Assembly: GCA_019239425.1 (NCBI GenBank)
Contig: JAFAZX010000083.1
Location: 124,001-188,000 of the forward strand
Reading direction: 5' to 3'
Origin: Acidobacteriota bacterium
Lineage (GTDB): Bacteria; Acidobacteriota; Blastocatellia; Pyrinomonadales; Pyrinomonadaceae
DNA: 64,000 nucleotides
The notes under the pieces were generated by a model, which saw only the letters and a list, made by a program, of their open reading frames with translations, did no database searches and was not told the DNA's origin. A program made the position numbers and the translations under genes. Below are positions 43,801 through 52,028 of the stretch, in pieces (position 1 is the stretch's first letter; every line of letters starts with the position of its first letter).

Positions 43801-46206
43801 CGGATGGTCTTCGTAATACTTCGTCAACGGCGCGACGAGCGCCTGCACGCGCTCGGCGACGCGCTGTGTGTAGAGCTGCTGGTACTGTCCGCGCTTCGCC
43901 TCGAAAGCCTCGCGGCCCGCGTCGGCGCGCACGTCGCCGCCCGCGACCGTCCCGGCGGCGGCGAACAGCACCTGGGCCGCGCGCTCGCGCCGCCCGGCTC
44001 GCGCCTGCGCCTCACCCTGAAAGTCGTCGAGCACCACCTGCTCGAACGAGAACTGGTGCACCTCGTAGCGCGGCGTCAGCAATTCCTTCTGAAGTTGCAT
44101 GAAGACCTTCTCGAAACCGGGCTGCTTGTCCGAGAGGGCGAAGACCGCCTCGTCCACGATCTCGACGCCGAGGGCGGCGGAGACTGGATTGCCGCCCGCG
44201 TCCGTCGCGCGAAAGTCTATGCGCGCGTCTTCGCCCGGCCGGTAGCTCTCGCGCCCCGCTGACACTTCGACTTTGAGGTCGTCGGCCGGGTCGACGTAGA
44301 CGAGCTTGCGGTCGGAGATGGGGTCGGCGTCTGAAGTGAACTGGTAGGCGCGCACCTCGACCGCCCCGAACAGCTCGGGCGTCAGGTCTACGTCGAGACG
44401 GCCGCGCCCGCCTTCGATGTCGATGGCGCGCGTCAGGATCGTCTGCCCGTCCTTGACGACGTCTACGTAGACGGCCCCGCGCTGCCGCGTTGAGATGGTT
44501 TCGAGATGGAGCGTGTCGCCGACCCTGTAGACGGCCTTACCCGTGCGGAGCAGAAGGCTCTCGCTCTGCGCGCGCGCTTCGAGTTTCACGTTCGCCTCGG
44601 CCGCGCGCCCTTGAGCGTCCACGGCCTTGAGGTTGGCGGACAGCGCGCCGGCGGGGGCGAGGACGGGGATGACGGCGACGCCGCTCTCGTCAGTTTTGAC
44701 GGGCGAGGTGAGAAGGCTCCCGCTCAACGTAGTCTCCGCGGGCGTCCCGTCCGGGTAAGTGGTCAGGACGTACACGCGGTTCTCGAGGGCGGGGAGCAAC
44801 TGCCCGCTCTCGGGGACGGCCATGATCAGGATGGGCTTGCTGGAGACGAGTATGTCGCGCGACTTCGTCTCGGTGTGCTCGGCGGAGTCTTTGACCTCGA
44901 CGCCGATAGAGACGGGCGCGCTCCCCTGCTCGGTGGAGCGTCCCGCGAGGAAGTCGGGCAGCTTCGAGGAGAAGTTGAAACGGCCCTCCGCGTCCGTCCT
45001 GCCCGTGACGCGGCCGACCTCCGCGGCCTCCACGTCGAAGGACTTGAGCACCACGGTCACCGCGGCGTTTGCGAGCGGCTTGCCGAAAAGGTAGTGCGCC
45101 GTCACCTTGCCCTCGACGGTCTCGCCCGGCGAGTAGTAGCTCTGCTGCTGCCGGCCCGCGTCCCTGCTCAGCTCGACGGCGACCTTGAACTTCGGCAGGA
45201 CGTAGCGGTCGACGGTGACGGTCTTCTCCTGCGTGTAGACTCCTTCGCCCTCGCCGAGCAGCGCGCGCACGTGGTAGGGGCCGAAGTTGACCTCGTCGGC
45301 CAGCTCGAAGTCGGCCGAGGCGATGCCGAAGCGGTCGGTGCGCCCGCGCCGTTTGAAGACCTTGTTGCCCTTCGCGTCTTCGACCTCGAGGGTGAAGGGC
45401 TGTTCGGCCGCGGCGGCGCGCGTCGGCCCGTCGAGCGCGAGCGCGCGCAGGTGCATGGTCTGGCCCGGCTGGTAGAGAGGCTTGTCCGTCGTCAAAAGAA
45501 TCTTGTTGCGGCGCTCGACCTGAATCGGCTGCTCGGCCGTGACGTGGCCGAGCGGCGTCTCCGCCGTGACGCGCAAGGCCCGCGCGCCGTAGGCACCGGC
45601 GGGTAGCGTGAATTCGACCTGCGCCGTGCCGAGGGCCTGCGTCTTCCCTTCGAAGAGCGCCGTCGCGGCCTCGCCGTTGACGAGGTCGAGCCTGACGCGG
45701 CTGTCGCGGAGCGGCTCCCCCGTCTTCGAATCGACCGCGATCACGCGCACGGAGGCGCGCGACCCGGCGGCGTACGCGCGCTGCGCGAGGACGCGCACGA
45801 CCGGCAGGTGCAGAATCTCGGAGAGCGAGACGACCCGCGAGGTGGTGCCGGTTCCTATCCTCAGGCGATGCCATACGAGGTCTTCGAGCGCGACGCTCTT
45901 GTCCACGGCGAAGGAGACTTCCCACGGCTCCCGCTCGCGCGCGGGCGATACGACCCGCTTGACCTCCGCGACGGGCTTGTCGTCGGGGGCGATGATTTCG
46001 GCTTGGAGGGTTCGTGAGTGTGCGACCGCCTCGTCGTAAGGGATGCTCACACGCAGCGTGCCGTCGAGGTACGTGGCGCCTAATTGGTCGCCGGAGGCTA
46101 AGACTCTATCCCCGGGCGCGGCCGTGTAGACGAGCGCGGCGAGGGCGGCGGCGAGAAAGGGCAAAGCGGCGCGCAGGGGCCGGACAGTGTGGCGTCTGGG
46201 TCTCAT
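40816..46206 (-). CDS. Second alpha-2-macroglobulin family protein with thioester and extra inserts
   Basis: This 1796-residue exported protein has a signal peptide (RAALPFLAAALAALVYTAAP). Classical macroglobulin domains follow: 'ILLTTDKPLYQPGQTMHLRA' (MG2 type) and 'SYYSPGETVEGKVTAHYLFG' (MG3 type). The thioester site is 'PGGCFEQTSSSTYPDVLV' with reactive Cys near 1308, closer to eukaryotic-type complement/A2M motifs than the C-S-E-Q of the other copy. Two inserts sit before it. One, near 824-863, has 'DPWGNRLEG' and 'NSPGPDGRAGTADDI', very like the calcium-binding end of type II secretion pseudopilin GspG. The other, near 900-975, is a carboxypeptidase-regulatory-like fold ('EGSVKDERGRPAGGVKVLAL'). 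ATG 46206 is fixed by GGAGGT seven bases upstream; a GTG at 46215 is not needed. Confidence 0.9.
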   Translation of the reverse strand: MRPRRHTVRPLRAALPFLAAALAALVYTAAPGDRVLASGDQLGATYLDGTLRVSIPYDEAVAHSRTLQAEIIAPDDKPVAEVKRVVSPAREREPWEVSFAVDKSVALEDLVWHRLRIGTGTTSRVVSLSEILHLPVVRVLAQRAYAAGSRASVRVIAVDSKTGEPLRDSRVRLDLVNGEAATALFEGKTQALGTAQVEFTLPAGAYGARALRVTAETPLGHVTAEQPIQVERRNKILLTTDKPLYQPGQTMHLRALALDGPTRAAAAEQPFTLEVEDAKGNKVFKRRGRTDRFGIASADFELADEVNFGPYHVRALLGEGEGVYTQEKTVTVDRYVLPKFKVAVELSRDAGRQQQSYYSPGETVEGKVTAHYLFGKPLANAAVTVVLKSFDVEAAEVGRVTGRTDAEGRFNFSSKLPDFLAGRSTEQGSAPVSIGVEVKDSAEHTETKSRDILVSSKPILIMAVPESGQLLPALENRVYVLTTYPDGTPAETTLSGSLLTSPVKTDESGVAVIPVLAPAGALSANLKAVDAQGRAAEANVKLEARAQSESLLLRTGKAVYRVGDTLHLETISTRQRGAVYVDVVKDGQTILTRAIDIEGGRGRLDVDLTPELFGAVEVRAYQFTSDADPISDRKLVYVDPADDLKVEVSAGRESYRPGEDARIDFRATDAGGNPVSAALGVEIVDEAVFALSDKQPGFEKVFMQLQKELLTPRYEVHQFSFEQVVLDDFQGEAQARAGRRERAAQVLFAAAGTVAGGDVRADAGREAFEAKRGQYQQLYTQRVAERVQALVAPLTKYYEDHPPSKEGFNRDLQTFVSTDAGRAVPLADPWGNRLEGTGAFGGNDYASFALNSPGPDGRAGTADDISVPFYAVRQRPLEKVRGVAFKGSAMVEEGQVAGGLVRIEGSVKDERGRPAGGVKVLALRVSDGKAVWVYTDAEGRFSVNDLPPGRYRVTFESDAHHTTTYKTLALAAGARGRVEATLTSRGPTGVVLNLYGYSFGGVDTAEIARGAGGGVEFRAAMRRKELPINGRDVVQPVELAAPLAKTERAAGTPADDEIDKLDVSKDAKQDGGGGGAGPRVRSYFPETLYTNPALITDGEGRASVNIPLADSITTWRVTSLASTTSGALGSSTAPLRVFQDFFVDLDLPVSVTEGDEVSVPVAVYNYLPSAQRVSLELREDQWFQLQDGDTASRQVEVGAGEVAVAYFRIKASQLGEQQLQVTGRLEGRGAQSGDSSGDAVARRLTVLPNGEEHTVVVNERLEGSATKEVSIPEESIPGASKIFVKFYPGALSQMVEGLDSILQMPGGCFEQTSSSTYPDVLVLDYLKASKKLTPEIQAKAEGYVSLGYQRLVTFEVQGGGFSWFGDAPANKILTAYGLMEFSDMARVHEVDPRLIERTQAWLASQQQPDGSFKPDANFINEGATNRYNTDVVRITAYIGWSLAATGYKGEAVGRAKQFVASHATGKEDNYTLAVIANFAADSGADRGWTDAAVSALASKANEGPKTAFWKQEGETPTSAREESADLETTALAVQALLKSGQRSALAKKGLDYLTEKKDALGNWQTTQATILSLKAFLLSFTKGASADTEGTLEVTADGKPAGSLQLTKENNDLLHLVDLKPFTHTGAHKIALSFKGRGSMQYQIVGRYYVPWARAGEKGRREPLSINLAYDRTRLAQDETVTARVSVQNNTAAKAKMVMVDLGIPPGFEASGEDFAELLSQTRGRDGGKLEKYTITAKQVILYLDGLNPRQAAEFTFRLRAKFPVRAQTPAARVYEYYNPKAGARTKPAALLVTAK

Positions 46207-46879
46207 CGGGAACACCTCCTAGTCGAACAGAGAATAGACGAGTCCGTCCTCCTCCGCGTGTGTGCCGGGGAGCGCCTTTCGTAATCGCCCGCGTGGTCGA
46301 GACGACTCGGGGCTCTGTTCTTCGGTTGAACGGCAAGTTCGGGGGAACTTGCGCGTAACTCTGCGCCCGATTGACAGCCCGGTGAGGGGCGACGACGAGA
46401 TGGACTCTATGGATTTTGCGTCGCCGCCGAAGCCGTAGGCGAGAAAGGATTCGAGCCAATAGGCTACATATCCAAATTCCGCCCTTCGCTAATAGGACTA
46501 ACCACTTTTCCCAATACTCTATTTCAGTTAGTCGATTTTCCGAGAAAATTACAAATTTCCAAAAAATTTTCTTGACAGCCCTTTTTAATGGTGTTACCAA
46601 TATGGCCGTCAACGCGCTTCCGGGAAAGCCTCACGGGGAATATCTAACCCTCTCGGCTAGTAAAACCCAACGGCCAATAGACTCAAGCTGCAAGGTCAGA
46701 CCTTCGCGGGCGCTGCCTTCGCCGCACAGACGGCGGGTCTGAACGCCCTACGTCTGTAAACCCTCGACAGAGGACTCATCCACCCCGGCAGAGAATCGAT
46801 TGGGACTTCCAGGGAGTTCCGCTTAAGAAAACTATCTCGGCTCGTTTGCGGCCTACAGAATCGGCAGAAAGGTTTACCA
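46207..46879. other. Divergent intergenic region, 673 bp, with an AT-rich core
   Basis: It separates the second macroglobulin gene (-) from the pectate lyase gene (+). The centre, about 46440-46620, is much more AT-rich than the rest of the window and holds the promoter at 46572-46600. Downstream of it, 46603-46609 and 46670-46676 (TGGCCGT/ACGGCCA) could close a leader structure of about 74 nt. No gene is supported here. Confidence 0.55.
46572..46600 (+). promoter_or_regulatory. Sigma70-like promoter for the pectate lyase gene
   Basis: A perfect TTGACA (46572-46577) is followed by 17 bp and TACCAA (46595-46600). Transcription from here would give a leader of about 270 nt before ATG 46880, long enough for regulation by RNA structure. 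Confidence 0.45.
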
Positions 46880-49800
46880 ATGAATACAGCTCTCTCCACT
46901 TTGAATCCTCACGCGAAGGCGTGCAGGTCTCGGCGGCCCGGTCTCAGATTTCAGGGCGCGCTCCTCCTCTTCCTGCTCCTGACTGCGATCTCGACGGCGT
47001 CGGCGGCCATCACCTTCGACAACGCCACCGCCTCGAAGGCTAAACACAACACGAACGAGATTAGTTGGAAACACACCGTCGGCGGTGGCACGAACGCGGC
47101 GGTGGTTGTGGCCGTCACTTTCAACGACCTTTTAATCAATAATAATCAGATCACGTCTGTGAAGCTGGGCGGCGTCGCGATGCGCCCGGTGCCGAACTCT
47201 CTGGCCCGTTCGACGGGCTTGCAGGTGCAGACGTTCACGCAGCTTTTCTATCTCAACGGCGCTGAGGTGCCCGCGGCCGGCACGTACGACGTGTCGGTCG
47301 CTTTCACCGGAAAGGTCACCGACGCGGCGGGCGGCGCGGTCTCCCTCTTCGGCGTCGAGCCGGGCGCGCCCGCGGCCGTCGCGACCAACGCCAACCTCAT
47401 AGGTTTGGGTCAGATCAGCACGAGCATCAACGCGCCGGCCTATTCGTGGGTCGTGGACGTGGTCGGCTCCGGGAGCGGCGCAGACTTCACGGCCGGCGCG
47501 GGTCAGACCGGGCGTTTCGGGCGTGTGAAGAAAGAGATCGGCCTCGCCGGTTCGGCGCAGGCCGCCTCCTTCGGCGGGCCGACGACGCTTCTCTGGCAGC
47601 AGTTCGACACAGCGCCGCTCGCGACCTCGGCCGTGGCGTTCGCGGCGAAGCCGGTCTTTAAGCTCACGCGTGCGACGACGGGCGTGGGCACGATTCAGAC
47701 CAGCCCCGGCGGCGACATGTTCCACGAAGGCGAGCCGTTGACGCTCACGGCCGTGCCCGCCCCCGGCTGGGAGTTCGCGGGCTGGGGCGGCGACGCGGCG
47801 GGCGCGTCCAACCCCGCCTCGCTCACGATGGACGGCAACAAGTCCGTCACCGCCAACTTCATCCAGGTTCCCCCGAGCATCTCGGCGCAGCCCGCCTCGC
47901 AGACCGTCAACGCGGGCGCAGGCGTCAGCTTCAGCGTGGCGGCCGGCGGCACGGCGCCGCTCAGCTACCAGTGGTATAAGGACGGCACGGCCCTTCCGGG
48001 CGCGTACGCCGACACGCTCAGCCTTTCGAACGTGCAGGCGGGCGACGCGGGCGGCTACACCGTCACGGTGTCGAACGGCGCCGGCAGCCTGGCGAGCAAT
48101 CCGGCCACGCTCACGGTCATCACGCCGCCCTCGATTATCACGCAGCCCGCTTCGCAGACCGTCAACGCCGGCCAGACGGCGACCTTCAACGTCGCCGCCA
48201 GCGGCACGTCGCCTTTCACGTACCAGTGGCAGAAGAACGGCAGCGACATCGCGGGCGCGAACGCGTCGAGCTTGTCGCTCTCGAACGTTCAGGACGTTGA
48301 CGCGGGCACTTACACCGTCGTCGTTTCGAACGCGGCCGGCTCTGCCACCAGCGGCGGCGCGGTTCTCACCGTTATCACGCCGCCGACGATCACGACGCAG
48401 CCCGCGGCGCAGTCGGCACCCGTAGGCTCTAACGTCAGCTTCACGGTCGCTGCGGGCGGCACGTCGCCCTTCAACTTCAAGTGGCGGAAGAACGGCGGCG
48501 ACATCGCCGGCCCCAACTCTGACACGCTCACGCTCTCGAACGTTCAAGACGCCGACGCGGCCGTCTACACGGTGGTCGTCTCGAACGCCGCCGGCTCGGC
48601 CGCGAGCAGCGGCGCCGCGCTGGCGGTCATCACGCCGCCCTCCATCAGCGTTCAGCCCGAGCCGCAGACGGTCAACGCCGGCGCGACCGCGAACTTCTTC
48701 GCCGCGGCGAACGGCACCGCGCCCCTGAGCTACCGGTGGCAGAAGAACGGCTCGGACATCCCCGGCGCCACGTCTCCGAGCCTCGCAGTCGCCAACGCGC
48801 AGGACGTCGACGCGGGCACGTACACTTTGGTCGTCTCGAACGCGGCCGGCTCGGCGACGAGCGAACCGGTCGCGCTCACGGTGACGCACATCGTCCCGCC
48901 GACCATCACGACGCAGCCCGCTTCGCAGACGAAGAACGTCGGCGAGGGCGTCACGTTCACGGTCGTCGCGGGCGGCACCGCTCCCTTCGATTATCAGTGG
49001 CAGAAGAACGGCGCGGACATCGCGGGCGCTACGGCCGCGAGCCTGACTCTCTCGAACCTCCAGCTCTCGAACGCGGGCGACTACAGCGTCGAGGTCAGCA
49101 ACGACGCCGGCATCGCCACGAGCGACCCGGCCACTTTGACGGTCGTCGTGCCTTCGACCGTCCTGCTGCGCGAGCGGTTCGCCGACGGCAACCGCGCGGG
49201 GCAGAATCTGCCCGACTCGGCGGCCTGGTGGACGTCCTCCGGCAGCAACAACTTCACCGCGACCACGGGTAAGGCGACGCAGGTGGTCACCTCAAGCCGC
49301 ACGCTGCTCAACTACTTCACCAACTCGTCGGCGGCGCCCGTCACGGTCGGCGCGGGCCAGACGCTCACGTTCGACTTCCTCGTCCAGTGGACGGCCTTCG
49401 ACACGGCCACCGCGGGCGCGAACACCTTCTCCGTCGCGCTCCTGCGCTCGAACGCTCGCGTGAGCGCAGACTTCGGGAGCAACTCGAACGCGGCCTTCAA
49501 CGACTACCGCGGCTACGCGGCCATGACCTACGCCGGCCCTTCCGCCGCGGCCACGCCCGTCAAGCTCTACGCGCGCACGGGCTTGAACAACTCGCTGCTG
49601 AACAGCACGAGCCCCTACACGCAGTTCACCACCGGCGCGACGGGCACGCCCACCGCGGGGATGCTCGCCAACACCGACTACCGCGGCTCGCTGTCGATCA
49701 AGAACAACGGCACCGGCGTGCTCGTCAGCTACACCCTGAAAGACCCGTCGGGCGCCGTCGTGATGTCGTACTCCGCCACGAGCGCGCCTGCCAACACCAC

Positions 49801-51787
49801 GCAGTTCGACACGGCCGCGTTCTACCTGAGCAGATCGACCGACTACAACTTCATTATCAAGGAGGCGGACGTTACGCTCTCAAGCGGCGGCGGCAACAAC
49901 GCGGGCGACGCGCCTTCGATCACGCAGCAGCCCGTCTCGCAGACGGTCTCGGCCGGCGCGAACGTCTCCTTCTCAGTCTCCGCCGACGGCACGGCCCCGC
50001 TCAGCTACCAGTGGCAGAAGAACGGCTCGCCCATCGCGGGCGCGACCTCCGCTACGCTCAGCCTGACCAACGTGCAGGGCACGGACTCGGGTAATTACCG
50101 CTGCGTCGTGAGCAACGCCGCAGGCGCGGCGACGAGCACGACGGCCGTCCTGACCGTCCAGACCGGGCCGGTCGCCCCGGCCATCACTTCGCAGCCCGCC
50201 ACGCAGACGGTCGTCACGGGCGGCAGCGCGCTCTTCAACGTCATCGCGACGGGCACCGCGCCGCTCTCGTACCAGTGGTACAAGGACGGCTCGCTCATCT
50301 CGGGCGCGACGTCGTCGTCGCTCAGCCTCTCGAACGTCCAGAGCGGGGACGCGGGCGGCTACAGCGTCGTCGTCAGCAACGCCGCGGGCACGGCGACCAG
50401 CAGCACCGCCGCGCTCACGGTCACGGATCAACTGCCCGGACAGATTTACAACCTGCAGGGCTTCGCGCAGGCCGCGACCGGCGGCGGCCTGTTGCCCGAG
50501 TCAGACCCGAACTACCGCAAGGTCTACACGGCCACCGACCTCGTGGCCGCGCTCGGCAGCAAGACCGTGAAGGTCATCGAGATCATGAACGACCTCGACC
50601 TCGGCTACAACGAGGTGCCGGCCGCGGCCCGCACGGGCGCGCTGCGCACGGCCGCCGCGCCGCTCACGCACCCCGTGCTGCTGCAGACGGGCGTCAGCAC
50701 CATCGACATTCAGGACAAGACGAACCTGACCATCTTCTCCGCCAACGGCGCGACCATCCGCCACGCCGAGTTCAACATCAAGCGCGCCAACAGCCTGCTC
50801 ATCCGTAACCTGAAGTTCGACGAGCTTTGGGAATGGGACGAGTCCTCGAAGGGCAATTTCGACAAGCAGGACTGGGACTTCATCACGGTGGACATGACGA
50901 GCGACAACGTCTGGATCGACCACTGCACCTTCACGAAGGCTTACGACGGCGTGGTGGACGTGAAGGGCGGTTCGAAGAACGTGACCATCTCGTGGTCTTC
51001 GTTCGTCGCCGACGGCGGCGGGCCGAACAGCTTCGTCCGCAAGCAGATTGACGCGCTCGAAGCGAACCGCGCGGCCTACCCGATGTACAACTTCCTGCGC
51101 ACGAACGGCTTCAGCACGGAGGACATCATCGCCATCGCCCGCTCGCAGAAGAAGGGGCACCTCGTCGGCGCCAACGAGTTCGACACGCTGAACGCCAACC
51201 ACCGTCTGACGCTCCACCACAACTACTACCTGAACATGCAGGACCGCATGCCGCGCCTGCGCGGCGGCGACGTGCACGTCTTCAACGTCTACGTCAACAA
51301 CACGGAGGCGCTGGCCGCGAAAGACCTGCGCGCCGCCCGCGTCGCGGCGATGACGCCGACGAACGCGGCCAAGCTGACGGGCAGCAGTCCCACCTACCAC
51401 TTCGACGTGACGCTCAACGGCTCGATCTCGACCGAGGGCGGCGCGGTGATGCTCGAGAAGTCGCAGCTAGTGGACGTGCTCTCGCCGCTGCGCAACAACC
51501 AGGTGAGCGCCTCGCAGCCGGAGTACACGGGGAAGGTTATCGCCCTCGACACGCTCTACACCCTGCGCGGCGTCACGTTCCGCGGCGACAGCACGACGCC
51601 GGGCAGCCCGCTCGCGCCGGTGCCGGCGCCGGAGATCGCCTTCTCGTGGAACGGCTTCACCGTGCTGCCTTACGCCTACGCCACGCACGACCCGAGCCAA
51701 CTGCCTTCGCTCCTGACGGGCGCGGAGGGCGCGGGCGCGGGCGTGCTGGCTTGGCCGAAGGAGAACTGGCTGAAGACCTCCTACTGA
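46880..51787 (+). CDS. Secreted pectate lyase (PL1-like) with seven Ig-like domains
   Basis: The 1635-residue protein has a signal peptide ending near 43. A beta-rich N-terminal domain (45-265) and a 'GWEFAGWGGDA' InlB-like repeat (about 270-328) follow. Five Ig-like domains of about 85 residues occupy 330-757, each with 'QPASQTVNAG'-type openings and 'YQWQKNG' cores. A LamG-like domain (about 757-1010, 'LLRERFADGNRAG') and two more Ig domains (1012-1185) precede the catalytic part (about 1190-1635). That part has the PL1 parallel beta-helix signatures 'VWIDHCTFTKAYDGVVDVKG' and 'LTLHHNYYLNMQDRMPRLRG'. The enzyme should cleave polygalacturonate by calcium-dependent beta-elimination outside the cell. 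ATG 46880 has GAAAGG upstream. Confidence 0.9.
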   Translation: MNTALSTLNPHAKACRSRRPGLRFQGALLLFLLLTAISTASAAITFDNATASKAKHNTNEISWKHTVGGGTNAAVVVAVTFNDLLINNNQITSVKLGGVAMRPVPNSLARSTGLQVQTFTQLFYLNGAEVPAAGTYDVSVAFTGKVTDAAGGAVSLFGVEPGAPAAVATNANLIGLGQISTSINAPAYSWVVDVVGSGSGADFTAGAGQTGRFGRVKKEIGLAGSAQAASFGGPTTLLWQQFDTAPLATSAVAFAAKPVFKLTRATTGVGTIQTSPGGDMFHEGEPLTLTAVPAPGWEFAGWGGDAAGASNPASLTMDGNKSVTANFIQVPPSISAQPASQTVNAGAGVSFSVAAGGTAPLSYQWYKDGTALPGAYADTLSLSNVQAGDAGGYTVTVSNGAGSLASNPATLTVITPPSIITQPASQTVNAGQTATFNVAASGTSPFTYQWQKNGSDIAGANASSLSLSNVQDVDAGTYTVVVSNAAGSATSGGAVLTVITPPTITTQPAAQSAPVGSNVSFTVAAGGTSPFNFKWRKNGGDIAGPNSDTLTLSNVQDADAAVYTVVVSNAAGSAASSGAALAVITPPSISVQPEPQTVNAGATANFFAAANGTAPLSYRWQKNGSDIPGATSPSLAVANAQDVDAGTYTLVVSNAAGSATSEPVALTVTHIVPPTITTQPASQTKNVGEGVTFTVVAGGTAPFDYQWQKNGADIAGATAASLTLSNLQLSNAGDYSVEVSNDAGIATSDPATLTVVVPSTVLLRERFADGNRAGQNLPDSAAWWTSSGSNNFTATTGKATQVVTSSRTLLNYFTNSSAAPVTVGAGQTLTFDFLVQWTAFDTATAGANTFSVALLRSNARVSADFGSNSNAAFNDYRGYAAMTYAGPSAAATPVKLYARTGLNNSLLNSTSPYTQFTTGATGTPTAGMLANTDYRGSLSIKNNGTGVLVSYTLKDPSGAVVMSYSATSAPANTTQFDTAAFYLSRSTDYNFIIKEADVTLSSGGGNNAGDAPSITQQPVSQTVSAGANVSFSVSADGTAPLSYQWQKNGSPIAGATSATLSLTNVQGTDSGNYRCVVSNAAGAATSTTAVLTVQTGPVAPAITSQPATQTVVTGGSALFNVIATGTAPLSYQWYKDGSLISGATSSSLSLSNVQSGDAGGYSVVVSNAAGTATSSTAALTVTDQLPGQIYNLQGFAQAATGGGLLPESDPNYRKVYTATDLVAALGSKTVKVIEIMNDLDLGYNEVPAAARTGALRTAAAPLTHPVLLQTGVSTIDIQDKTNLTIFSANGATIRHAEFNIKRANSLLIRNLKFDELWEWDESSKGNFDKQDWDFITVDMTSDNVWIDHCTFTKAYDGVVDVKGGSKNVTISWSSFVADGGGPNSFVRKQIDALEANRAAYPMYNFLRTNGFSTEDIIAIARSQKKGHLVGANEFDTLNANHRLTLHHNYYLNMQDRMPRLRGGDVHVFNVYVNNTEALAAKDLRAARVAAMTPTNAAKLTGSSPTYHFDVTLNGSISTEGGAVMLEKSQLVDVLSPLRNNQVSASQPEYTGKVIALDTLYTLRGVTFRGDSTTPGSPLAPVPAPEIAFSWNGFTVLPYAYATHDPSQLPSLLTGAEGAGAGVLAWPKENWLKTSY

Positions 51788-51808
51788 GGCAGGCCACCCT
51801 TAACTCAG

Positions 51809-51872
51809 ACGGCGTCGGCCGTCCGACCACCTCTGCGAAAGAGTGGCCGGCCGGCCGACGCCGTCCTGTTTT
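51809..51872 (+). terminator. Rho-independent terminator of the pectate lyase gene
   Basis: A 13-bp perfect stem (ACGGCGTCGGCCG at 51809-51821 with CGGCCGACGCCGT at 51852-51864) encloses a loop that can pair further (CCGACCA/TGGCCGG). Four T residues follow at 51869-51872. It starts 21 bases after the lyase stop. Confidence 0.7.
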
Positions 51873-52028
51873 AAGAACACCGGGGCGGAGGAGGAAAACA
51901 CGGCGGACGAAAACAAGTGTTGCATAGTCGGCCGCTTTATTATACAAAGCCCTTGACGCGACTCGGGGCGACGTAGTTCAGAAGGGCTTTACCTGAGGCC
52001 GAGGTGGTTGATAACGGAGAGACGCTCA

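Noticed and set aside
46106..46612. A 168-residue minus-strand open frame before the second macroglobulin gene
   Set aside because: It runs into the macroglobulin start region in another frame and has no ribosome site or homology that I can see; the macroglobulin start has a perfect GGAGGT.
46600..46879. Possible cyclic-di-GMP riboswitch in the pectate lyase leader
   Set aside because: The conserved cores of that riboswitch class were not found; only a closing stem is seen.
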